Assembly (NCBI GenBank): GCA_007133445.1
Contig: SLMR01000077.1
Span: 1 to 5,361 of the forward strand
DNA: 5,361 nt
Source of the DNA: Aquisalimonas sp.
GTDB lineage: Bacteria > Pseudomonadota > Gammaproteobacteria > Nitrococcales > Aquisalimonadaceae
Direction: 5' to 3'
A program made the position numbers and the translations under genes. The notes under the pieces are model-generated. The model was not told the DNA's origin. It saw only the letters and a program-made list of their open reading frames with translations, and did no database searches. Shown piece by piece: positions 1-5,361 of the stretch. Position 1 is the stretch's first letter. The number at the start of each line of letters is the position of its first letter.

Positions 1-12
1 ACGCCGTCTTCC

Positions 13-16
13 GGAG
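13..16 (+). promoter_or_regulatory. Ribosome-binding site supporting the GTG start of glnE
   Basis: GGAG lies 6 bases before the GTG at 23, a normal Shine-Dalgarno spacing. This is the reason for choosing GTG at 23 over the in-frame ATG at 56, which has no comparable purine-rich element before it. Seen directly; function inferred. Confidence 0.6.
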
Positions 17-22
17 CCCGCC

Positions 23-2923
23 GTGAGCGACACCCGAGAACTGATCGACCGCGCCATGTCCCGGCTGCCGCAGAACCTGCGCAACCAGGTGGTGGAGTGG
101 CTGGCGGACTACCAGGACGTGGGTGAGCTGCCGGATTCCGACCTGGCGCTGCAGTCCCTGCCCACGGTCTGGGCATGCAGCCCCTTCGTCGCCGGCTCCT
201 GCATGCGCAACCCGGACCTGCTTGCGGATCTGGTGGCGAGCGGCGATCTTGAGCGCCAGTACGACGACGGCGAGTACCCGGCGCGCCTGGCCGAGTACCT
301 GAAGGACATCACCGAGGAGGACGCGCTGAACAGCGCATTGCGCCGCTTCCGCCGCCGGGAGATGGTGCGGATCGCCTGGCGGGACCTCGCCGGCTGGGCC
401 GGGCTCCAGGAGACCCTGCGCGAGCTCTCCGACCACGCCGACGCCTGCATCGACGGCGCTCTCGCGTGGCACCGGGCCTGGCTTGAAGAGCGTTTCGGGA
501 CACCGCGCAACGCCAGCGGCGAGCCCGTGGGGTTCTACGTGCTGGGCATGGGCAAGCTCGGTGGCCGGGAACTGAACTACTCCTCCGACATCGACCTCAT
601 CTTCGGCTATACCGAGCCCGGCGAGACGGACGGCGAGCGCAAGGCGCTGGACAACCAGCAGTACTTCACCCGTCTGGGGCAGAAACTGATCAACTCCCTC
701 AACGCCCGGATGGTGGAAGGGTTCGTCTTCCGGGTGGACATGCGCCTGCGCCCCTATGGCGACTCCGGGCCGCTCGTTATGCACACCGACCAGCTCGAGA
801 CCTACTACGAATCCCAGGGTCGCGAATGGGAGCGCTACGCCATGATCAAGGCCCGGGTGGTGGGTGGCGATCAGGAGGCGGGCGAGGTACTGCTCAAGGC
901 CTTGCGCCCGTTCGTCTACCGGCGCTATCTCGATTACGGGGCCCTCGAGTCCCTCCGCGAGATGAAGGCCATGATCGCCGCCGAGGTGAAGCGTCGGCGG
1001 CTGGAGCACAACATTAAGCTCGGTGCCGGCGGTATCCGCGAGGTCGAGTTCGTCGGCCAGGCCTTCCAGCTTATCCGCGGCGGGCGCGAGCGCGGCCTGC
1101 AGGAGCGCAGCATCATCCGTGTCCTGGAGTACCTGGGCCAGCACAACGCCCTGCCGGGATTCGCGGTGCGGCAGCTCCTGGAGGGGTACGAGTTCCTGCG
1201 GCGCACCGAGAACCGCCTCCAGGCCATCAACGACAAGCAGACCCACGAACTCCCGGAGGACCCGCTGGACCAGCAGCGCATCGCCTACGGCATGGGCGTG
1301 GACCGCTGGGAGACGTTCAAGGAGCGCCTGGACGGCGTGCGCCGCCACGTCCATGACCACTTCGAGCAGGTATTCACGGCCCCGCAGGCGGAACAGGACA
1401 ACGGCCACACCGCCGGGGACGAGGTGGATATCGGAGAAGTGTGGATGGCGGCGGTGACCGGCGACCGCGCCTGCGAAGTGCTCGCCGCCAACGGTTTCGA
1501 GGACCCGCAGGACTGCCTTGCGCGCCTGGAGACCTTTCGCAACGGTGCCCACTGCCGTGCCCTCACGGAGACAGGGCGTGGCCGGTTGAACAGGCTCATG
1601 CCGCTGCTGCTGGGGGCGATCGCCGCCAGTGAGTACCCGGACGCCACCCTGGCCCGCGTGCTGGACCTGCTGGAGGCCATCGTCCGCCGGACCGCCTATC
1701 TGGCATTGCTGGTCGAACACCCGATGGCGCTGTCCCAGCTGGTCAAGCTCTGCTCCGCCAGCCCCTGGATCGCCCGGCACCTCTCCCGCTATCCCATGCT
1801 GCTGGATGAGCTGCTTGACCCGCGCACCCTGTATGCGCCGCTACGCCGTCAGGCTCTCGCCCAGGAGCTGCGCGAGCGGCTGGACGCCTACCCGGGTGAT
1901 GACCTGGAGCAGCGCATGGAGGTGCTGCGGCAGTTCAAGCAGGCCAACATGCTGCGGGTGGCGGCCTCGGATATCGCGGGGGTCACGCCGTTGATGGTGG
2001 TGAGCGACCACCTGGTGGACATCGCCGAGGTGGTGCTCGGGGAGACCCTGGAGCTGGCCTGGAGCCACCTGGAAGCGCGTCATGGGCGGCCCACCTGCCA
2101 GGTCGACGGCGAGGAGTACCACCCGGGCTTCGGCATCGTTGGCTACGGCAAGCTGGGCGGCCTGGAGCTGGGCTACGGTTCCGATCTGGACCTGGTGTTC
2201 CTGCACGAAAGCCGTGGCGAGCAGCAGGTCACGAACGGCGAGCGCCAGGTGGACAACAACGTCTTTTTCATGCGCCTGGCCCAACGCATCATCCACATCC
2301 TGGGGGCCACCATGGCCGGCGGCGTGCTCTACGAGGCGGATACCCGCCTGCGGCCCAGCGGGCGCGCCGGGCTGCTGGCCACCAGCCTGGACGCCTACCA
2401 CGAATACCAGCGCGAACAGGCCTGGACCTGGGAGCACCAGGCGCTGGTGCGGGCGCGTTTCGTGGTGGGGTCGGAGGTGCTGAGTGAGGGGTTCGGTGCC
2501 GTACGCCGGGAAATGCTGACCCGCGAACGGGATCCCGACGTGCTGCGTCGGGAGGTTCGCGACATGCGCGAGCGCATGCGCGAGCAGAAGGGCAGCAAGG
2601 ATCCCTCGCAATTCCACATCAAGCAGGACCGGGGCGGTATCGCGGATATCGAATTTATGGTGCAATATGGCGTCCTGTCAGGGGCCGCGCGCGCGCCCCG
2701 ACTGCTGCGTTATACCGATAACATCCGCCTGCTCGGCGAGCTCAGTGATGTGGGCTGGATGAGCCAGGACGACGCCGGGTTGCTGGTCGACGCCTATCGC
2801 ACCTACCGCACGCGGGTGCACCACCTGACGCTGCAGGAAGCCCCTGCCGTCGTGCCGGAAGAGACCTTCCGGGAACTCAGTGGCGAGGTCGCCGCGATCT
2901 GGCATCGCTTCATGGACGACTGA
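23..2923 (+). CDS. glnE: Bifunctional glutamine synthetase adenylyltransferase/adenylyl-removing enzyme GlnE
   Basis: This cytoplasmic enzyme switches glutamine synthetase off by transferring AMP from ATP to a tyrosine on each subunit, and on again by phosphorolysis of the adenylyl-tyrosine. In the known family the direction is set by PII (GlnB) and glutamine. The product is 966 residues, close to the 946 of E. coli GlnE. Two nucleotidyltransferase modules are visible. The N-terminal removase module has GMGKLGG (175-181) followed by SSDIDL with catalytic Asp189 and Asp191, then MRLRP (240-244) and GGIREVEF (336-343). The C-terminal transferase module has GYGKLGG (707-713), then GSDLDL with Asp721 and Asp723, TRLRP (774-778) and GGIADIEF (871-878). 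Between them lie a variable linker (about 448-468) and a helical regulatory region with ARYPLLLDELLD-like sequence (here SRYPMLLDELLD). All expected catalytic acids are present, so both activities should be intact. The GTG start at 23 has a GGAG site; an ATG at 56 would shorten it by 11 residues. It probably heads or sits within an operon with ilvE. Confidence 0.97.
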   Translation: MSDTRELIDRAMSRLPQNLRNQVVEWLADYQDVGELPDSDLALQSLPTVWACSPFVAGSCMRNPDLLADLVASGDLERQYDDGEYPARLAEYLKDITEEDALNSALRRFRRREMVRIAWRDLAGWAGLQETLRELSDHADACIDGALAWHRAWLEERFGTPRNASGEPVGFYVLGMGKLGGRELNYSSDIDLIFGYTEPGETDGERKALDNQQYFTRLGQKLINSLNARMVEGFVFRVDMRLRPYGDSGPLVMHTDQLETYYESQGREWERYAMIKARVVGGDQEAGEVLLKALRPFVYRRYLDYGALESLREMKAMIAAEVKRRRLEHNIKLGAGGIREVEFVGQAFQLIRGGRERGLQERSIIRVLEYLGQHNALPGFAVRQLLEGYEFLRRTENRLQAINDKQTHELPEDPLDQQRIAYGMGVDRWETFKERLDGVRRHVHDHFEQVFTAPQAEQDNGHTAGDEVDIGEVWMAAVTGDRACEVLAANGFEDPQDCLARLETFRNGAHCRALTETGRGRLNRLMPLLLGAIAASEYPDATLARVLDLLEAIVRRTAYLALLVEHPMALSQLVKLCSASPWIARHLSRYPMLLDELLDPRTLYAPLRRQALAQELRERLDAYPGDDLEQRMEVLRQFKQANMLRVAASDIAGVTPLMVVSDHLVDIAEVVLGETLELAWSHLEARHGRPTCQVDGEEYHPGFGIVGYGKLGGLELGYGSDLDLVFLHESRGEQQVTNGERQVDNNVFFMRLAQRIIHILGATMAGGVLYEADTRLRPSGRAGLLATSLDAYHEYQREQAWTWEHQALVRARFVVGSEVLSEGFGAVRREMLTRERDPDVLRREVRDMRERMREQKGSKDPSQFHIKQDRGGIADIEFMVQYGVLSGAARAPRLLRYTDNIRLLGELSDVGWMSQDDAGLLVDAYRTYRTRVHHLTLQEAPAVVPEETFRELSGEVAAIWHRFMDD

Positions 2924-2928
2924 CAACC

Positions 2929-2950
2929 GTCGGCGCTTCTGTGCGCCGGC
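2929..2950 (+). other. Hairpin just after glnE, without a U-tract
   Basis: Eight bases (2929-2936) pair with 2943-2950 around a 6-base loop, TTCTGT. The core CGGCGC/GCGCCG is perfect; the outer part has one G-U wobble closed by a G-C pair. It begins 5 bases after the glnE stop. The sequence that follows (CTCGGCAAGCC) has no run of T, so it does not look like a standard intrinsic terminator. It could slow polymerase, protect or mark the 3' end of the glnE message, or be chance in GC-rich DNA. Confidence 0.45.
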
Positions 2951-2969
2951 CTCGGCAAGCCAACACGAA

Positions 2970-2988
2970 CCCGCAACGCTGGTGCGGG
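2970..2988 (+). other. Second hairpin in the glnE-ilvE spacer
   Basis: CCCGCA (2970-2975) pairs perfectly with TGCGGG (2983-2988) around a 7-base loop. It ends 12 bases before the ilvE Shine-Dalgarno sequence and, like the hairpin at 2929-2950, has no following T-run. In the message it would be a structured leader close to, but not covering, the ilvE ribosome-binding site. A role in processing or tuning of ilvE translation is inference only. Confidence 0.4.
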
Positions 2989-3000
2989 CAGAACAGTGCG

Positions 3001-3005
3001 AGGAG
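3001..3005 (+). promoter_or_regulatory. Ribosome-binding site fixing the ilvE start
   Basis: AGGAG is followed by 8 bases and then ATG at 3014. The site lies inside the longer in-frame reading from GTG at 2996, which makes that upstream start very unlikely. The next in-frame ATG, at 3020, would have a 14-base spacer, so 3014 is preferred. Confidence 0.75.
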
Positions 3006-3013
3006 ATCCGCCA

Positions 3014-3934
3014 ATGGGCATGGATGATCGCGACGGCGTCATCTGGATGGACGGGGAGATGCTCCCCTGGCGCGATGCACGGGTGCACGTGCTTACCCAC
3101 ACCTTCCATTACGGCATGGGCGTCTTCGAGGGCATCCGCGCCTACAGGACCGAGCGCGGCACCGCGGTGTTCCGCCTGCGGGAGCACATCAAGCGCCTGT
3201 TCGACTCCGCCAAGATCCTCGGGATGAGCATTCCGTACACCCCGGAACAGATCACCGAGGCGAGCCTGCAGTGCATTCGCGAGAACAAGCTCGAGAGCGC
3301 CTACATCCGCCCCATGTGCTTCCTGGGCTCCGAGGGCATGGGCCTGCACGCCGACAGTCTCAAGACCCACGCCATGGTGGCCACCTGGGAGTGGGGCGCG
3401 TACCTGGGTGCCGAGAACATCGAGCGCGGCATCCGCATCAAGACGTCGTCCTTCGCCCGGCACTACGTGAACTCCACCATGTGCCGCGCCAAGGCCAACG
3501 GCAACTACATCAACTCCATGATGGCGCTGAAGGAGGCCACCGACGCCGGCTTCGACGAAGCGCTGCTGCTGGATACCGACGGCTACGTCTGCGAGGGCTC
3601 CGGCGAGAACTTCTTCATGGTGCGCGACGGCGTGCTCTACACGCCCGAGCTGGCCGCCGCCCTGGAAGGCATCACCCGCGACACGGTGCTGCAGCTCGCC
3701 CGGGACATCGACCTGCCCGTGCGCGAGAAGCGCATCACCCGGGATGAGGTCTACACCGCCGACGAGGCCTTCTTCACCGGAACTGCGGCGGAAGTCACGC
3801 CCATCCGGGAGCTGGACAACCGCACCATCGGTAACGGCAAGCGCGGGCCTATCACCGAGCGGCTGCAGTCCATGTACTTCGACCAGGTGGAAGGGCGCCG
3901 CGATGCCTACGAAGAGTGGCTGACCTTCGTCTGA
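3014..3934 (+). CDS. ilvE: Branched-chain amino acid aminotransferase IlvE
   Basis: This PLP-dependent class IV (fold type IV) aminotransferase catalyses the last step of isoleucine, leucine and valine synthesis, and the first step of their breakdown, exchanging the amino group with glutamate/2-oxoglutarate in the cytoplasm. The 306 residues match the family length (E. coli IlvE is 309). Visible signatures are WMDGEM near the N-terminus, HYGMGVFEGIRAY, AYIRP (Tyr97), WGAYLGAE, and RAKANGNY, where Lys160 should form the Schiff base with PLP. CEGSGEN follows with the cofactor-contacting Glu194, then EGITRDT and the phosphate-binding GTAAEVTP (Thr257, Ala258). These fit IlvE rather than D-amino acid aminotransferase or aminodeoxychorismate lyase, the main alternatives in this fold. 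The ATG at 3014 is set by AGGAG at 3001-3005. It lies 90 bases after glnE and 22 before the zinc-protein gene on the same strand, so co-transcription is likely; no clear promoter was seen in the spacer. Confidence 0.96.
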   Translation: MGMDDRDGVIWMDGEMLPWRDARVHVLTHTFHYGMGVFEGIRAYRTERGTAVFRLREHIKRLFDSAKILGMSIPYTPEQITEASLQCIRENKLESAYIRPMCFLGSEGMGLHADSLKTHAMVATWEWGAYLGAENIERGIRIKTSSFARHYVNSTMCRAKANGNYINSMMALKEATDAGFDEALLLDTDGYVCEGSGENFFMVRDGVLYTPELAAALEGITRDTVLQLARDIDLPVREKRITRDEVYTADEAFFTGTAAEVTPIRELDNRTIGNGKRGPITERLQSMYFDQVEGRRDAYEEWLTFV

Positions 3935-3943
3935 ACCGACGCC

Positions 3944-3950
3944 GGGAGGA
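3944..3950 (+). promoter_or_regulatory. Ribosome-binding site for the GTG-started zinc-protein gene
   Basis: GGGAGGA ends 6 bases before the GTG at 3957. It is strong and well placed, and supports the non-ATG start: the first in-frame ATG lies well inside the gene, beyond the conserved first cysteine. Confidence 0.7.
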
Positions 3951-3956
3951 ACAACC

Positions 3957-4214
3957 GTGGCCGACCCCCAGACCCACGACCGCAAAGACCTGATCCAGCC
4001 CAACGCCGCCAACCGCTACGAGGTGAGCAAGGCGGATCTGCCGCTGTCCTGCCCCATGCCGGGCATGTACCTGTGGAACTCCCACCCCAAGGTCTACCTG
4101 CCCATCCACGAAACGGGCGAGTCCAAGTGCCCCTACTGCGGCGCCGAGTTCGTCCTCAAGGGCTTCAACCCCAACGACCCGGAGATCGAGCGGCTGGGGC
4201 GACGGGACGTCTGA
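3957..4214 (+). CDS. Small zf-CHCC (NDUFS6-like) zinc-binding protein
   Basis: The product is an 85-residue soluble protein with no signal peptide or membrane segment. It carries the Cys-His-Cys-Cys arrangement of the zf-CHCC family: Cys32, His43 in a SHPKVYLPI segment, then Cys58 and Cys61 in CPYCGAEF. The His43-Cys58 gap of 14 residues and the CxxC ending agree with this family, whose best-known member is the mitochondrial complex I accessory subunit NDUFS6. His51 is a less likely alternative ligand, since the HP-x-V-Y-L context marks His43. One zinc ion per protein is expected. The bacterial function is not established; adjacency to ilvE does not show a role in amino acid metabolism. The GTG start has a strong GGGAGGA site and lies 22 bases after ilvE, pointing to one transcript. 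The first 25 residues are polar and probably flexible. Its stop is 7 bases from the end of msbA on the other strand. Confidence 0.88.
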   Translation: MADPQTHDRKDLIQPNAANRYEVSKADLPLSCPMPGMYLWNSHPKVYLPIHETGESKCPYCGAEFVLKGFNPNDPEIERLGRRDV

Positions 4215-4221
4215 CGGCGCC

Positions 4222-5361
4222 CTACGCCTCCTGAAACTGCTGCCCATGCAGGAACGCGTAATGCCCGTTCCGGGCCAGCAGCTCCTGATGGGTGCCGGTC
4301 TCCACGATCCGACCACCGTCCAGCACTACGATCCGGTCCGCATCCTCGATGGTGGACAACCGATGCGCGATCACAAGGGTGGTTCGGGACTTCATCAGCC
4401 GATCCAGCGCGTCCTGAATCATCTGTTCCGACTCGGAGTCCAGCGCTGACGTCGCCTCGTCGAGAATGAGGATCGGCGCGTCCTTGATCAGCGCCCGGGC
4501 GATGGCCAGGCGCTGCCGCTGACCGCCGGAGAGCATCACGCCGTCGTCGCCGATGACGGTATCGAAGCCATCCGGCAGTGCCTCGATGAAGCCCAGCGCG
4601 TTGGCAGATCGTGCGGCGGCTTCCAGTTGCTCCCGCGTTGCCTTCTCCGGCATGCCGTAGGCGATGTTGTTGGCCACCGTGTCGTTGAACAGCACCACCT
4701 GCTGCGTGACCAGCGCGATCTGATCGCGCAGATCCTTGAGCCGGTAGGCATCAATGGGCTGTCCGTCCAGTGTGATTCTGCCCGAGGTGGGCTCATAGAA
4801 CCGTGGCAGCAGGCTGGCAATCGTGCTCTTGCCGCTGCCGGAACGCCCCACCAGTGCGACGGTTTCCCCGGGCCGGATCTCGAACGAGATGTCCTGGAGG
4901 ACGTCCGACTTGCTGGATTCGTAACGGAACCCAACCTTGTCGTAGGCGATGTGGCCTTCGGCCCGCTCCAGGGGCGTATCGCCATCGTCACGTTCGGATT
5001 CGAGATCCAGCACCTCGAACAGGCTCTCACCGGCGGCGATGGCGCGCTGGATCTCCGAGTTGACCTTGACGATCTGTTTCAGTGGTGTGAGCAGCAGCGT
5101 CATCGCAGTGATGAACGACAGCAGCCCACCGGGGCTAATGGTCTCCATGACTGCTTCGCTGGTGGTCAGGAACAGCACGATGGCCAGGGCGATCACCGCG
5201 ACCAGCTGGACCAGTGGCTGACTCATGGCCTTGACGCCGGTGTAGCGCAGTTGCTGGCGTTTGTGTCGGTCATTGATCCTGCGGAAACGGGCCGATTCGT
5301 AATCCGTGGCACCGAAGACCTTCACTTCGGCGTGACCACGCAACGTGTCCTCGGCAACCTG
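4222..5361 (-). CDS. msbA: Lipid A export ABC transporter MsbA (C-terminal part; start beyond window)
   Basis: MsbA is an inner-membrane homodimeric exporter that flips lipid A-core (and phospholipids) to the periplasmic leaflet using ATP. The reading frame is open to the right edge, so it is partial at its 5' end; 379 residues are visible and about 200 are missing compared with E. coli MsbA (582). A TTG at 5343 could be mistaken for a start, but the homologous sequence continues upstream to the edge (visible as QVAEDT). In visible-residue numbers, the last two membrane helices lie near 49-66 and 78-92. The nucleotide-binding domain follows: Walker A GRSGSGKST (172-180; bases 4822-4848), a Q-loop in VTQQVVLFNDTVANNIAY, signature LSGGQ (277-281; bases 4519-4533), Walker B ILILDE with catalytic Glu302, D-loop SALD, and switch His333 in AHRLST. 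All ATPase motifs are intact. NDTVANNIAY and ALVGRSGSGKSTIASL match MsbA nearly word for word, favouring it over other type IV exporters. It is convergent with the zinc-protein gene. Confidence 0.94.
   Translation of the reverse strand, partial: QVAEDTLRGHAEVKVFGATDYESARFRRINDRHKRQQLRYTGVKAMSQPLVQLVAVIALAIVLFLTTSEAVMETISPGGLLSFITAMTLLLTPLKQIVKVNSEIQRAIAAGESLFEVLDLESERDDGDTPLERAEGHIAYDKVGFRYESSKSDVLQDISFEIRPGETVALVGRSGSGKSTIASLLPRFYEPTSGRITLDGQPIDAYRLKDLRDQIALVTQQVVLFNDTVANNIAYGMPEKATREQLEAAARSANALGFIEALPDGFDTVIGDDGVMLSGGQRQRLAIARALIKDAPILILDEATSALDSESEQMIQDALDRLMKSRTTLVIAHRLSTIEDADRIVVLDGGRIVETGTHQELLARNGHYAFLHGQQFQEA

Noticed and set aside
467..485. TGGCAC followed by a GGC-containing stretch, considered as a sigma-54 promoter because of the nitrogen-related gene.
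   Set aside because: The -12 element does not fit TTGC at the required spacing and the site is inside glnE coding sequence with no gene start nearby.
1841..2665. A 274-codon minus-strand open reading frame opposite the transferase half of glnE.
   Set aside because: Same pattern: compositionally skewed sequence (many His, Gln, Leu, Ala), no motif, and full overlap with conserved GlnE coding sequence.
2996..3013. An upstream GTG that would lengthen IlvE by six residues.
   Set aside because: The extension contains the AGGAG ribosome-binding site of the ATG at 3014 and has no site of its own; the added residues have no counterpart in IlvE.
2924..3013. Search for a sigma-70 promoter or a branched-chain leader peptide in the glnE-ilvE spacer.
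   Set aside because: No convincing -35/-10 pair and no small open frame with clustered Ile, Leu or Val codons was found.
2678..4012. A 444-codon open reading frame on the minus strand opposite the end of glnE and all of ilvE.
   Set aside because: It lies entirely opposite two well-recognised genes. Its translation is rich in Gly, Ala, Val, His and Gln with no recognisable domain, as expected for the complement of GC-biased coding DNA.
4263..4275. Perfect 5-base inverted repeat GCCCG/CGGGC with a 3-base loop, considered as a terminator for the ilvE-zinc protein transcript.
   Set aside because: It is short, lies inside the msbA coding sequence and has no T-run after it; such repeats are common by chance at this GC content.
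5341..5343. TTG as the start codon of a 373-residue ABC protein.
   Set aside because: The homology to MsbA continues through this codon to the window edge, and a start here would remove the first four membrane helices.
1..5361. Search for tRNA/rRNA genes, CRISPR arrays, transposon ends, attachment sites and direct repeats.
   Set aside because: Nothing supportable was seen; almost all bases are accounted for by four coding regions.

Overview
The window is an ordinary, densely coded stretch of a high-GC genome that looks gammaproteobacterial. The proteins align by eye along their whole visible length with Escherichia coli GlnE, IlvE and MsbA. Strong G/C third-position bias, two GTG starts and the glnE-ilvE arrangement would suit a pseudomonad-, halomonad- or Ectothiorhodospira-like lineage, but the genus cannot be fixed from this sequence.

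Layout: a complete glnE (23-2923, +) encodes the bifunctional adenylyltransferase/adenylyl-removase of glutamine synthetase. A 90-base spacer (2924-3013) holds two GC-rich hairpins and the ilvE ribosome-binding site. ilvE (3014-3934, +) encodes the branched-chain amino acid aminotransferase. After 22 bases comes a small gene (3957-4214, +) for an 85-residue zf-CHCC/NDUFS6-type zinc-binding protein. Seven bases later, on the opposite strand, the end of msbA is met (4222 to the right edge, -). The visible 379 residues cover roughly the last two thirds of this lipid A flippase; its start lies beyond the window.

The three plus-strand genes are probably one transcript: same strand, short spacers, good Shine-Dalgarno sites, no convincing terminator between them. 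GlnE sets glutamine synthetase activity according to nitrogen status, and IlvE uses glutamate as amino donor for Ile, Leu and Val, so the two share the glutamate/glutamine pool. The zinc protein has no established bacterial role. MsbA belongs to the lipid A/LPS export pathway and is transcribed towards the other three.

No RNA gene, mobile element, CRISPR array, insertion sequence or phage-like sequence was seen, and no new defence or biosynthetic system. The points worth a second look are modest: tandem hairpins before ilvE, a possible 4-base overlap of an upstream gene with the glnE start, the near-abutting convergent gene ends, and the small zinc protein itself.
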